A DNA stretch of 11,827 nt from an uncultured Eggerthellaceae bacterium (GCA_902497215.1 CABVEH010000017.1:1-11827), one strand, 5' to 3'. Numbered from the stretch's first letter, positions 1 to 6,695 are shown. The notes: a model not told the origin generated them from the letters alone. A program made the numbers and translations.

Positions 1-358
1 CCCCGCCTACGAGAGCGTCTTCGAAAGCAAGAACTCGGCGTACATGGGCCATGGGCTCGTGTTCAACAAGTACACCGGTGCGCGCGGAAAGAGCGGGTCG
101 AACGACGCGCGGGCGGAATACATGGCCCGTATACGCCGCGTGATGGACGACGCCGGCGTCACTTTCCAAACCGCGGAGCTGGGGCGCGTGGACGCGGGCG
201 GCGGCGGAACCATCGCGTTCATCCCCGCGCGCTACGGCATGGACGTGATAGACAGCGGGGTTCCGGTGCTTTCCATGCACAGCCCATGGGAGGCCACGAG
301 CAAGGCCGACATCTACGAGGCGTTCAAGGGATACCGGGCCTTCCAGCTGGGCATGTAG
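1..358 (+). CDS. M18 family zinc aminopeptidase, C-terminal part (5' end outside window)
   Basis: This is an open frame (codons start at base 2) that enters from the left edge and stops with TAG at 356-358, giving 118 residues. The segment carries the end signature of M18 (aspartyl aminopeptidase/aminopeptidase I) enzymes: FNKYTGARGKSGSNDA, then a glycine-rich GGGGTIA stretch, then VPVLSMHSPWE. In the family the His of the MHS motif is the last ligand of the dinuclear zinc site. The enzyme removes N-terminal residues from peptides in the cytosol, usually as a large tetrahedral oligomer. Family members are about 430-480 residues, so roughly three quarters of the gene, including the other metal ligands, lies upstream and cannot be checked. 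The gene is followed after 48 bp by the cation transporter on the same strand. Family identity is secure; the exact subfamily is not. Confidence 0.88.
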   Translation, partial: PAYESVFESKNSAYMGHGLVFNKYTGARGKSGSNDARAEYMARIRRVMDDAGVTFQTAELGRVDAGGGGTIAFIPARYGMDVIDSGVPVLSMHSPWEATSKADIYEAFKGYRAFQLGM

Positions 359-381
359 CCCGCCTGGTTCAGGCCGCGGGC
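358..381 (+). terminator. Hairpin between aminopeptidase and cation transporter genes
   Basis: The last base of the stop codon begins a perfect 6-bp inverted repeat, GCCCGC (358-363) with GCGGGC (376-381). Inside it an extra CTG/CAG pairing surrounds a GTT loop. No T-run follows, so this is a weak terminator or an attenuating structure rather than a textbook intrinsic terminator. It lies 26 bases upstream of the transporter start, so it could also affect read-through into that gene. Confidence 0.4.
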
Positions 382-406
382 TTGACGTTCGCACGCGAGG
401 CGCACT

Positions 407-1519
407 ATGTCTGACAGCAAGGACAAATCCAGATACGCGCAGGTCGTCCAGTACAGCCTGATCGGCATAGTTGCCAACCTGCTGCTGGCCGGCTTCAAGG
501 TCGCTGCCGGGCTCCTTGCCGAGTCCATCGCCGTGATTCTCGACGGCGTCAACAGCCTGAGCGACGTGTTCTCGTCCACCGCGACGATAATCGGCGAGAA
601 GATCGCCAACATGCGGCCCTCGCGCAAGCACCCGTACGGGTACGGCCGCGTGGAATACGTCACGTCCATCGTCATAGGGGCCGTGGTCCTGGCTGCGGGC
701 GCGGTCTCCATCTACGAGTCGGTCGCGAAGATCGCCTCGCCCAGCACCCCCGACTTCAGCACGCTGACCCTTTCCGTGCTTGTGGTGGCGATGCTGGCGA
801 AGGTCGCGATAGGCATCGCCTTCGTCCGCAAGGGACGCGCCATCAACTCACAGCCCCTGAGGGCGTCCGGGGTGGATGCGGCCTACGACGCGGTGCTCAC
901 CTTCGGCACGCTGGTGTCGGCCTTGATCTGCCTGATATGGGGAATCGACCTCGACGGATGGGTGGGACTCGTCATCTCGGTCTTCGTGGTGAAGGCCGGC
1001 TTCGACATCGTGCGCGACGCCGTGGCCTCCATCATCGGCGAGCGCCCGTCCGAGGAATGCGTGGCCAGGATCCGCGCGCTCATAGCCGAGCACGAAGGGG
1101 TGCTTGGCGTGTACGACCTGATGCTGGACACGTTCGGCCCCGAAAGGACCATGGGCGCATGCCGCATAGAGGTGCGCGACGACATGCTTGCGAGCGAGAT
1201 ACACGAGCTGACGCGCCATATCTCCGAAGACCTGGACCGCGAATGCCGGACCCAGCTAATACTTGGGATATACGCCGCGAACTCCACGGGCGATTTCGCA
1301 GACATCCACAGGAAGCTGAACGAACTTGTCGACCATCACCCCGAGATCCTGCAGGTGCACGGGTTCTACGTCGACGAGGACACCAACCACATCGACTTCG
1401 ACCTCGTCATAGACTTCGACCACGACGCAGACGAGCTGAAGAAGCACATCCTGGACGAGATGAAGTCGTTCTATCCCGACTACACGTACAACGTGATAAC
1501 CGACCTCGACTACTCTTGA
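407..1519 (+). CDS. Cation diffusion facilitator (CDF) metal exporter with two cytoplasmic domains, possibly manganese-type
   Basis: The 370-residue membrane protein should exchange cytosolic divalent metal for protons. Six hydrophobic segments lie at about residues 12-38, 41-63, 84-105, 119-140, 157-178 and 181-203, and the family motif HPYGYGRVEY is at 75-84. The intramembrane metal site reads N49-x3-D53 in TM2 and D157-x3-D161 in TM5. This differs from the His-containing site of zinc CDFs and resembles the Asn/Asp site I recall for the pneumococcal manganese exporter MntE, so manganese is a reasonable but unproven substrate. Typical CDF proteins have about 300 residues. Here the tail holds two similar ferredoxin-like domains, about 212-287 and 298-370, and the second is rich in Asp and His. 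The ATG start is supported by GAGG at 397-400 with a 6-base spacer. Family assignment is secure; metal specificity is inferred. Confidence 0.92.
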   Translation: MSDSKDKSRYAQVVQYSLIGIVANLLLAGFKVAAGLLAESIAVILDGVNSLSDVFSSTATIIGEKIANMRPSRKHPYGYGRVEYVTSIVIGAVVLAAGAVSIYESVAKIASPSTPDFSTLTLSVLVVAMLAKVAIGIAFVRKGRAINSQPLRASGVDAAYDAVLTFGTLVSALICLIWGIDLDGWVGLVISVFVVKAGFDIVRDAVASIIGERPSEECVARIRALIAEHEGVLGVYDLMLDTFGPERTMGACRIEVRDDMLASEIHELTRHISEDLDRECRTQLILGIYAANSTGDFADIHRKLNELVDHHPEILQVHGFYVDEDTNHIDFDLVIDFDHDADELKKHILDEMKSFYPDYTYNVITDLDYS

Positions 1520-1560
1520 TGCCCCGACAACCGTAAGTAAACGGGAAGGTCACGCTTGGC

Positions 1561-1587
1561 GGGGCCTCGCCCCTTCTCGTGCGAGGC
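1561..1587 (+). terminator. Alternative hairpins downstream of the cation transporter gene
   Basis: GGGGC (1561-1565) can pair with GCCCC (1569-1573) around a CTC loop, followed by TTCTCGT. Overlapping it, GCCTCGC (1564-1570) can pair with GCGAGGC (1581-1587). The two stems share bases and cannot form together. The position 40-70 bases after the transporter stop fits a weak transcription terminator, but the T-run is poor. Confidence 0.4.
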
Positions 1588-1592
1588 GCGAA

Positions 1593-1598
1593 TAGACT
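1593..1598 (+). promoter_or_regulatory. Candidate -10 box for the bacterioferritin gene
   Basis: TAGACT sits 33 bases upstream of the first ATG of the bacterioferritin gene and matches four of six positions of TATAAT. No convincing -35 box is seen 16-19 bases upstream. The same hexamer followed by TG recurs in front of the iron-sulfur operon at 6741-6746, which modestly supports it. I see no clear Fur or DtxR/IdeR operator. Confidence 0.35.
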
Positions 1599-1634
1599 TG
1601 CCTTCGTGGCAATCAGTCAAGGAAAGGGGCCATG

Positions 1635-2111
1635 ATGAAAGGCGATCCAAGGGTTATCGAAAAGCTAAACTACCTGCTCGAAGGCGAGCTTACCGCAATC
1701 AACCAGTACATGCTGCACTCTGAGATGTGCGAGGACTGGGGCTACGAGAAGCTGCACCGCAGCTTCAAGGACCGCGCCGTCACCGAGATGCACCACGCCG
1801 AGCACCTCATGGAGCGCATCCTGTTCCTGGAGGGGCAGCCGGTGGTGTCCAACCTGTCAAAGATGAACATCGGCAAGGCTGCGCAGGACCAGATCGACAA
1901 CGACCACGACATGGAGATCCAGACGGTCAAGGACTACAACGAGGCCATCGCGCTTTGCGCCGAGTGCCTGGACTACGGCACCCGCAACCTTCTGACCGAG
2001 ATCCTGAAGGACGAGGAAAGCCACGTCGACGAGCTCGAGGACCAGCAGGACCAGATCGAGCAGATGGGCATCCAGATCTTCCTGTCCACGCAGAAGCCGG
2101 AAGCCAAGTAA
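1635..2111 (+). CDS. bfr: Bacterioferritin
   Basis: This is a 158-residue four-helix ferritin-like protein that oxidises Fe(II) at a di-iron centre and stores it as ferric mineral inside a 24-subunit shell, so limiting Fenton chemistry. Counted from the second ATG, all six ferroxidase residues of the family fall at the canonical numbers: E18, E51, H54, E94, E127 and H130. M52, the haem ligand at the subunit interface in E. coli Bfr, is also present, so haem binding is expected. The start MKGDP is the usual one for the family. An ATG three bases earlier at 1632 is equally usable behind the purine-rich AAGGAAAGGGG (1619-1629). All 11 Ile codons are ATC, unlike neighbouring genes, which suggests high expression. 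The gene stands alone between the transporter terminator region and a strong terminator, and converges on the ubiB-family gene. Confidence 0.95.
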   Translation: MKGDPRVIEKLNYLLEGELTAINQYMLHSEMCEDWGYEKLHRSFKDRAVTEMHHAEHLMERILFLEGQPVVSNLSKMNIGKAAQDQIDNDHDMEIQTVKDYNEAIALCAECLDYGTRNLLTEILKDEESHVDELEDQQDQIEQMGIQIFLSTQKPEAK

Positions 2112-2121
2112 ACGTTGCGAG

Positions 2122-2165
2122 CTTGGCGGCCATCGGTTTCGGCCGATGGCTAACTCGGCGCCAAG
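2122..2165 (+). terminator. Branched stem structure just after bacterioferritin
   Basis: An outer 7-bp stem, CTTGGCG (2122-2128) with CGCCAAG (2159-2165), encloses a perfect 8-bp hairpin, GCCATCGG (2129-2136) with CCGATGGC (2143-2150). An unpaired TAACTCGG lies on the 3' side. It begins 10 bases after the bfr stop and probably protects or terminates the bfr transcript. No T-run follows, so it may act mainly as a 3' stabiliser together with the terminator at 2184-2209. Confidence 0.5.
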
Positions 2166-2183
2166 CGAGCAAAGGAATCATCC

Positions 2184-2209
2184 AGGAAAGGGCCGCAAGG
2201 CCCTTTCCT
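2184..2209. terminator. Bidirectional terminator between convergent bfr and ubiB-family genes
   Basis: This is a perfect 11-bp stem, AGGAAAGGGCC (2184-2194) with GGCCCTTTCCT (2199-2209), closed by a GCAA loop of the stable GNRA type. The A-rich left arm and T-rich right arm give pyrimidine-rich ends on both strands. It lies 73 bases after the bfr stop and 47 bases beyond the ubiB-family stop, as expected for a terminator serving two convergent genes. Confidence 0.8.
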
Positions 2210-2213
2210 TATG

Positions 2214-2254
2214 CGTGACAAATGACCCGACCACTGTCACGGACCACTGTCACG
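2214..2254. repeat. Tandem 13-bp repeat with inverted CGTGACA/TGTCACG ends (REP-like)
   Basis: GACCACTGTCACG occurs twice head to tail at 2229-2241 and 2242-2254, directly beside the stop codon of the ubiB-family gene. CGTGACA at 2214-2220 is the reverse complement of the TGTCACG ending each unit, so the stretch can fold as a short hairpin. The arrangement resembles small intergenic palindromic elements of the REP type, but no full consensus can be established from one copy. Confidence 0.5.
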
Positions 2255-2255
2255 T

Positions 2256-3908
2256 TCAGTCGACCTTCTGGTTGTTCTTCATGGCGTGGCGGCTCTTGAA
2301 CACCACCACGATGACGTAGACGCCCAGCACGAAGGCGCCAACGAACCCTAGGAAGCCAATTAGCGGCACCTCCAACAGCTTGGGCTGCATGTTGGTGGTG
2401 CAGATGATGGACGACCCCAGGAAAAGCCCCACGGATATCAGCGCCAGCGACAGGCGTCCGACCGACGCGTACACGGTCGACAAGGCATGTTCGTCCACCT
2501 TCACGTCGCCGCGCATCGCAAGCTGGCCGCGGTTCAGCATGGTAAGCGTGTTGGTCAGCTGCGCCGGCAGCTTCGTGACGGCTTCGGCCGAGCGAAGAGA
2601 CGAGTTGACCAGCTCGTTCGCACGCATCTCGATGTGCTTCGGGTCGAGCGACTGCATCATCACGTGCTCGCTGACGACCTCCATGACGTTCGTGCGCGGG
2701 GCTATGTCGTCCAGGACCCCCTCGATGGTCATAAGCCCGCGCACAAGCATGGTGACCGAGGGAAGCATTATCAGGTTCTGCCCGCGCATGATCTCGATCA
2801 TCTCGCTGAACGCCTCGCCCATGTTTATTTCGGACAGGTCGGCGGACCCGTACTTTTCCAGAAGCTGCGACAGCTTGCCGATCAGCCTGCCCTCGTCCAC
2901 TTCGCCATGCTGGCGCGATATGCCGATGACGGCCTCCATCAGCATGAAGGGGTCGTTGGTGGCCACCGACCGGAACATGCGCCCGACCAGCTGGCGTTCG
3001 CTCCCGGTCAGCGTGCCCACCATGCCGAGGTCGATCCAGACGATATCCTTCCCGCGGACCACAATGTTGCCGGGGTGCGGGTCGGCATGGAAGAAGCCAT
3101 GGTCGAGCACCTGGGATATGTAGTTCTGCACCAGGCGGTTCGCCAGCACGCGGGGGTCGTCGCCTTCCTTCTTCAGGGCCTTCACGTCGTCGATGGGAAT
3201 GCCGTCGACGTATTCCATCACCAGCACCGACTCGCTGGACAGGCGCGGGTAGGGGATGGGCGACGATATGCCGTCGCAGTTCTCTATCTCGATGTGGAAC
3301 TTGATCAGGTTGTTCAGCTCTATGTCGAAGTTGACCTCGTTGGCGGTGGTGCGCTCGAGTTCGTCGACCAGGTTCTCGAAGTTGAGCAGTATCACCTGGT
3401 GCTCGCTGCTGAAGAACTCGGCGGTCGCCAGCAGCTTCTTCATCAGCGCGATGTCCTGGCTCATCTGCTCGACGATGCCGGGACGGCGCACCTTGACTGC
3501 CACCACGCTTCCGTCGAACAGCACCGCCTTGTGAACCTGCGCGATGGACGCCGAGCCCAAAGGCGTGGGGTCGATTGCCAGGAACACCTCGGTCCAGGGC
3601 TTTCCGTACGCCTCGTCCAGGCATTTCTTGACCTCGTCGAACGGCATGGGGGTTACGTCGGCGTGCAGCTGCTCGAACGCCTCGCAGTATTCCTTCGGAA
3701 GGATGTCGGACCGGGTGGAGGCCATCTGCCCTATCTTCACGTAGGTGGGCCCGAGCTCTTCCAGCAGGTTGACGGCCTGCTGCGGCGTGATGCCCTTGGT
3801 TATGTGGTACTTCCGCACTATGGACAGTATCTGGCGCATGCGCTTGCCGGACGTCTTGTCCTCGCGTCCCAGCTGCGCCATGCGCACGAATTCCGAGAAT
3901 GTGGCCAT
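2256..3908 (-). CDS. UbiB/ABC1/AarF family atypical kinase-like protein, membrane anchored
   Basis: This 550-residue protein has the full set of UbiB-family motifs in order: K58-x-G-Q61, the PLGSASIAQVH loop at 116-126, invariant lysine K139 in VAVKV, HADPHPGN at 274-281 carrying the Asn and Asp of the active site, and D293-L-G in place of the kinase DFG. Two hydrophobic segments at about 486-504 and 513-537 anchor the C-terminus in the membrane. In proteobacteria and mitochondria the family supports ubiquinone biosynthesis through ATPase activity. Here menaquinone or another isoprenoid lipid is more likely, but nothing in the sequence proves the substrate. The ATG start has GAGG seven bases upstream on the minus strand. 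The gene is alone on its strand, divergent from the repair operon and convergent with bfr. Family assignment is very firm; physiological role is inferred. Confidence 0.93.
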   Translation of the reverse strand: MATFSEFVRMAQLGREDKTSGKRMRQILSIVRKYHITKGITPQQAVNLLEELGPTYVKIGQMASTRSDILPKEYCEAFEQLHADVTPMPFDEVKKCLDEAYGKPWTEVFLAIDPTPLGSASIAQVHKAVLFDGSVVAVKVRRPGIVEQMSQDIALMKKLLATAEFFSSEHQVILLNFENLVDELERTTANEVNFDIELNNLIKFHIEIENCDGISSPIPYPRLSSESVLVMEYVDGIPIDDVKALKKEGDDPRVLANRLVQNYISQVLDHGFFHADPHPGNIVVRGKDIVWIDLGMVGTLTGSERQLVGRMFRSVATNDPFMLMEAVIGISRQHGEVDEGRLIGKLSQLLEKYGSADLSEINMGEAFSEMIEIMRGQNLIMLPSVTMLVRGLMTIEGVLDDIAPRTNVMEVVSEHVMMQSLDPKHIEMRANELVNSSLRSAEAVTKLPAQLTNTLTMLNRGQLAMRGDVKVDEHALSTVYASVGRLSLALISVGLFLGSSIICTTNMQPKLLEVPLIGFLGFVGAFVLGVYVIVVVFKSRHAMKNNQKVD

Positions 3909-3991
3909 GTCCCCGCCTCGTCTGCCCGCTGCTTTTCGTGTGGGTTGCGCCTTTCTTGGCGTTGCCGCCGTGAAGGCATGCCGCTTCGGCC

Positions 3992-4018
3992 TATGTTATA
4001 CGTTGATATAGAATAATT
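3992..4018. promoter_or_regulatory. AT-rich divergent promoter region of ubiB-family gene and repair operon
   Basis: The 155-bp gap 3909-4063 holds no gene. Bases 3992-4018 are strikingly AT-rich in an otherwise GC-rich window. On the plus strand TGATATAGA (4004-4012) looks like an extended -10 element, with TAGAAT overlapping at 4009-4014, about 50 bases before the glycosylase ATG. On the minus strand TATAAC (complement of 3995-4000) and TATTCT (complement of 4010-4015) are candidate -10 boxes for the ubiB-family gene. No clear -35 box is seen on either strand. Confidence 0.5.
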
Positions 4019-4053
4019 CCCCTAGGCGCACAGCTTGAAAGATACTTGTTTCG

Positions 4054-4060
4054 AAGGAGG
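4054..4060 (+). promoter_or_regulatory. Shine-Dalgarno sequence deciding the glycosylase start
   Basis: AAGGAGG ends three bases before the ATG at 4064. It favours this ATG over the in-frame TTG at 4046, which has no purine-rich stretch before it. The spacer is shorter than usual. Confidence 0.7.
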
Positions 4061-4063
4061 CCA

Positions 4064-4924
4064 ATGCCTCATATCGTGCACATAGAAGACGACTTCGACA
4101 TGGAGAAGATACGCACCTCGGGGCAATGCTTCCGCATAGCCCGCCTGGACGAAGGCGCCTATCGCGCCATAGCGGGGGACAAGGTGCTTTACATGCGGAA
4201 AGCCGGAAGCGCGAGCGCCGACGAGTCCGACGGGTCCGGCGCGAACGCCGGCGCCGACTGGGAGGTGTCCTGCACGCCCGAGGAATGGGGCTCGTTCTGG
4301 AGCGCCTACTTCGACCTGGGGCGCGACTATTCCGCCATCCGTGCCGCGTGCGAGGGCCGCAACGCCTTTGTCGACGAGGCCATGGCCTACGGGCGCGGCC
4401 TGCGCATCCTTGCGCAGGACCCATGGGAGATGCTGATCACGTTCATCGTGTCGCAGCGCAAGAACATGCCTGCCATCGCAAGCGCGGTGGAACAGCTCGC
4501 CCAGCGGTTCGGAAGCCCCGTGGAAACCGAGCGTGGCACGGTTTACGCGTTCCCCACGCCCGAGCAGCTGGCCGCAGCCAGCGAGGACGACCTGCGCGCT
4601 TGCAGCCTTGGCTACCGCGCGCCCTACATCGCCGAGACCACGCGCCAGGTGCTAAGCGGCGAACTCGACCTTCGGTCGCTTGCCGAGGCCGACGATGCAG
4701 CACTCTTCGAAGGCCTGCAGAAGGCGTGCGGCGTGGGTGCCAAGGTGGCCAACTGCGTGTGCCTGTTCGGCTACGGGCGCACGTCGCAGGTGCCCGTGGA
4801 CGTGTGGATCGCGCGCGCCATCGACGAGGAATGCGGAGGCGTCGACCCGTTCGCCCAGTTCGGCGAGGACGCGGGCATAATGCAGCAGTACGTCTTCTAT
4901 TACATGACAGACAGAAGGAAGTGA
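4064..4924 (+). CDS. OGG1-type 8-oxoguanine DNA glycosylase / AP lyase
   Basis: The 286-residue protein belongs to the helix-hairpin-helix glycosylase superfamily and should excise 8-oxoguanine opposite cytosine, then nick the abasic site. The HhH core GVGAKVANC carries lysine K227. The following VPVDVWI carries D246. The 19-residue spacing equals that of K249 and D268 in human OGG1. The lysine separates it from AlkA-type enzymes, which use only the Asp and lack lyase chemistry. The N-terminal domain contains SGQCFR (19-24), typical of the family, and an acidic Gly/Ser/Ala-rich insertion around 49-64 that looks like a flexible loop. There is no iron-sulfur cluster motif. It is the first gene of an operon: its TGA is six bases before the MazG ATG. 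An N-terminally longer form from TTG 4046 is possible but less likely. Exact base specificity is inferred from the family. Confidence 0.88.
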   Translation: MPHIVHIEDDFDMEKIRTSGQCFRIARLDEGAYRAIAGDKVLYMRKAGSASADESDGSGANAGADWEVSCTPEEWGSFWSAYFDLGRDYSAIRAACEGRNAFVDEAMAYGRGLRILAQDPWEMLITFIVSQRKNMPAIASAVEQLAQRFGSPVETERGTVYAFPTPEQLAAASEDDLRACSLGYRAPYIAETTRQVLSGELDLRSLAEADDAALFEGLQKACGVGAKVANCVCLFGYGRTSQVPVDVWIARAIDEECGGVDPFAQFGEDAGIMQQYVFYYMTDRRK

Positions 4925-4930
4925 GGCTTC

Positions 4931-5845
4931 ATGCCTTTCGATGAGCCGAAGGAACACCCGGCGTTCGACGAGTTCGTCGCCACCATAGCCGCCCTGCGCA
5001 ACCCCGACGGCGGATGCCCGTGGGACCTCGAGCAGACGCACGCGTCCATCGCGTCGAACATGATCGAGGAGGCCTACGAGGCGGTGGACGCCATAGAGCA
5101 CGACGACGTGCCGCACATGCGCGAGGAGCTGGGCGACGTGCTTCTGCAGGTGGTGCTGCAGAGCCAGATAGCGAAGGATTCCGGCGAGTTCGACATAGAC
5201 GACGTGTGCACCGACATAAACGCGAAGATAGTGCGCCGCCACCCCCACGTGTTCGGCGACGTCGAAGGCGGAAGCGCCAACGACGTCATCACGCTTTGGG
5301 ACAAGATAAAGCTGCAGGAGAAGCAGGCCGCCGGGGCCGCCGGGGCCGATGGGCAGGGCGAAGCGCGCGAGCCGGGGCTGCTTGACAGCGTGTCCGTCAA
5401 CTTCCCGGCGCTGATGCAGGCGCAGAAGATATCGCGCAAGGCGGCCGCGGTCGGGTTCGAGTGGGACTGCATCGACGACGTATGGGCCAAGGTGGACGAA
5501 GAGGTCGCTGAACTGAAGGAGGCCTACGCACGCGCCCCGAAGGACGAATCTGGCATGATCCTGCACGACGACGCGCATGCGGTGGCCGACGTCGAGCTGG
5601 AGTTCGGCGACGTGCTGTTCACGCTGGTGAACGTGGCGCGGCGCATGGGCATCAGCGCCGAGGAGTCGCTGCGCAAGACCTGCGCGAAGTTCCGCAGCCG
5701 TTGGGAGCGCATGGAAGACGCCGCACGCGAAGGCGAAGGCGACCTGCGCGAAATGGACATCGACCAGCTGGAGGGCCTTTGGCAGGCCGCGAAGGCACAT
5801 GAGTGCGCGCAAGCCGGTCAGCCCGCACAAGCCGAGGAGGCCTAG
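4931..5845 (+). CDS. mazG: Nucleoside triphosphate pyrophosphohydrolase MazG
   Basis: This 304-residue tandem-domain MazG hydrolyses (d)NTPs to monophosphates and pyrophosphate, which removes non-canonical or oxidised nucleotides. The first domain has CPWDLEQTH (29-37) and metal ligands E47-x2-E50 with E66-x2-D69. The second has E191-x2-E194 with E224-x2-D227. Both magnesium sites are therefore intact. E. coli MazG has about 263 residues; the extra length comes partly from an Ala/Gly/Glu-rich linker at about 132-149, encoded in part by a 9-bp direct repeat. The gene follows the glycosylase by six bases with GAGG upstream of the ATG, and its stop is one base before the endonuclease IV ATG. Both neighbours act on oxidative base damage, which favours a sanitising role over a regulatory (p)ppGpp role. 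Confidence 0.95.
   Translation: MPFDEPKEHPAFDEFVATIAALRNPDGGCPWDLEQTHASIASNMIEEAYEAVDAIEHDDVPHMREELGDVLLQVVLQSQIAKDSGEFDIDDVCTDINAKIVRRHPHVFGDVEGGSANDVITLWDKIKLQEKQAAGAAGADGQGEAREPGLLDSVSVNFPALMQAQKISRKAAAVGFEWDCIDDVWAKVDEEVAELKEAYARAPKDESGMILHDDAHAVADVELEFGDVLFTLVNVARRMGISAEESLRKTCAKFRSRWERMEDAAREGEGDLREMDIDQLEGLWQAAKAHECAQAGQPAQAEEA
5327..5344 (+). repeat. In-frame 9-bp tandem repeat in the MazG linker
   Basis: GCCGCCGGG occurs twice in a row and encodes Ala-Ala-Gly twice in the linker between the two MazG domains. It keeps the reading frame. It may be a replication-slippage site giving length variation between strains. Confidence 0.7.
5835..5840 (+). promoter_or_regulatory. Shine-Dalgarno sequence deciding the endonuclease IV start
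   Basis: AGGAGG lies inside the last codons of mazG, six bases before the ATG at 5847. It selects this ATG over an upstream in-frame ATG at 5799 that would add 16 residues not found in the family. The overlap with mazG implies translational coupling. Confidence 0.75.
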
Positions 5846-5846
5846 G

Positions 5847-6695
5847 ATGGACGACTTCACCATAGGATGCCATCTTTCGTGCTCGAAGGGCTACGCCAAC
5901 ATGGCGCGCGAGGCGGCGTCCATAGGCGCCAACACGTTCCAGTTCTTCACGCGCAACCCGCGCGGAGGCAAGGCCAAGGACATCGACCCAGCGGACGTCG
6001 ATAAGTACTTCGAACTGGCGAAAGAGGCGGGGATAACCACCATATTGGCGCACGCTCCCTACACGCTGAACCCCGCCGCAGCGAAGGACGACACGCGCGA
6101 GTTCGCCATAACCACGCTTGCCGACGACCTGCGCCGCATGGAGACCACCCCGAACCAGCTGTACAACATGCATCCCGGCGCGCACGTGGGGCAGGGGGTC
6201 GAGGCCGGCATCGACAAGATCGCCGACGCGCTGAACCAGGTGCTGGCCTCCGAGCAGACCACAACCCTGCTGCTGGAAGCTATGGCCGGGAAGGGAAGCG
6301 AGGTGGGGGCGCGCTTCGAGGAGATAGCGGCCATCATCGACCGCATCGAGCTGGACGACCACGTGGGGGTGTGCCTGGACACGTGCCACGTGTGGGAAGG
6401 CGGCTACGACATAGTGGGCGACCTGGACGGAGTGCTTGACGAGTTCGACCGCACTGTCGGGCTCGACCGGCTGCGCGCCGTGCACCTCAACGACTCGAAG
6501 AACCCCATCGGAGCACACAAGGACCGCCACGAGGTGATCGGCGGAGGCCATATCGGCCTGGACGCGCTTGCCGCCGTGACGGCGCATCCTGCGCTTCGCC
6601 ACCTGCCGTTCTTCCTTGAGACGCCGCACGACAAGGTGGCAGAGTACGGCGAGGAGATAGCGTCGCTGCGCGCCGCCCGGGCAAACCTGCTGTAG
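5847..6695 (+). CDS. nfo: Endonuclease IV (apurinic/apyrimidinic endonuclease)
   Basis: This is a 282-residue TIM-barrel, three-zinc AP endonuclease that cuts 5' of abasic sites and cleans blocked 3' ends in base excision repair. All expected metal ligands can be found: H69 in LAHAPY, H109 in MHPGAH, E144 in LLLEAM, D178 and H181 in CLDTCH, H213 in VHLND, D226 and H228 in KDRHE, and E258 in FFLETPHD. The positions track E. coli Nfo within three residues, and the length is the family's normal 280-285. It is the third gene of the repair operon and can act directly on sites left by the OGG1-type enzyme upstream. Of its 17 Ile codons eight are ATA, nine ATC and none ATT, an unusual pattern in a GC-rich gene. 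Function is very secure. Confidence 0.97.
   Translation: MDDFTIGCHLSCSKGYANMAREAASIGANTFQFFTRNPRGGKAKDIDPADVDKYFELAKEAGITTILAHAPYTLNPAAAKDDTREFAITTLADDLRRMETTPNQLYNMHPGAHVGQGVEAGIDKIADALNQVLASEQTTTLLLEAMAGKGSEVGARFEEIAAIIDRIELDDHVGVCLDTCHVWEGGYDIVGDLDGVLDEFDRTVGLDRLRAVHLNDSKNPIGAHKDRHEVIGGGHIGLDALAAVTAHPALRHLPFFLETPHDKVAEYGEEIASLRAARANLL

Noticed and set aside
382..410. TTGACG at 382-387 as a -35 box for the cation transporter
   Set aside because: The hexamer at the right distance (405-410, CTATGT) is the start codon region itself and a poor -10, so no promoter can be supported.
2487..4016. Long open frame (509 codons) on the plus strand opposite the ubiB-family gene
   Set aside because: Its translation is rich in His, Val, Leu and Arg with no recognisable motif, and it is antisense to a gene with a complete set of UbiB motifs. 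It is a high-GC shadow frame.
4046..4063. Longer glycosylase start at TTG 4046
   Set aside because: There is no ribosome site before it, and the added residues (MFRRR...) are translated from the Shine-Dalgarno sequence of the ATG at 4064.
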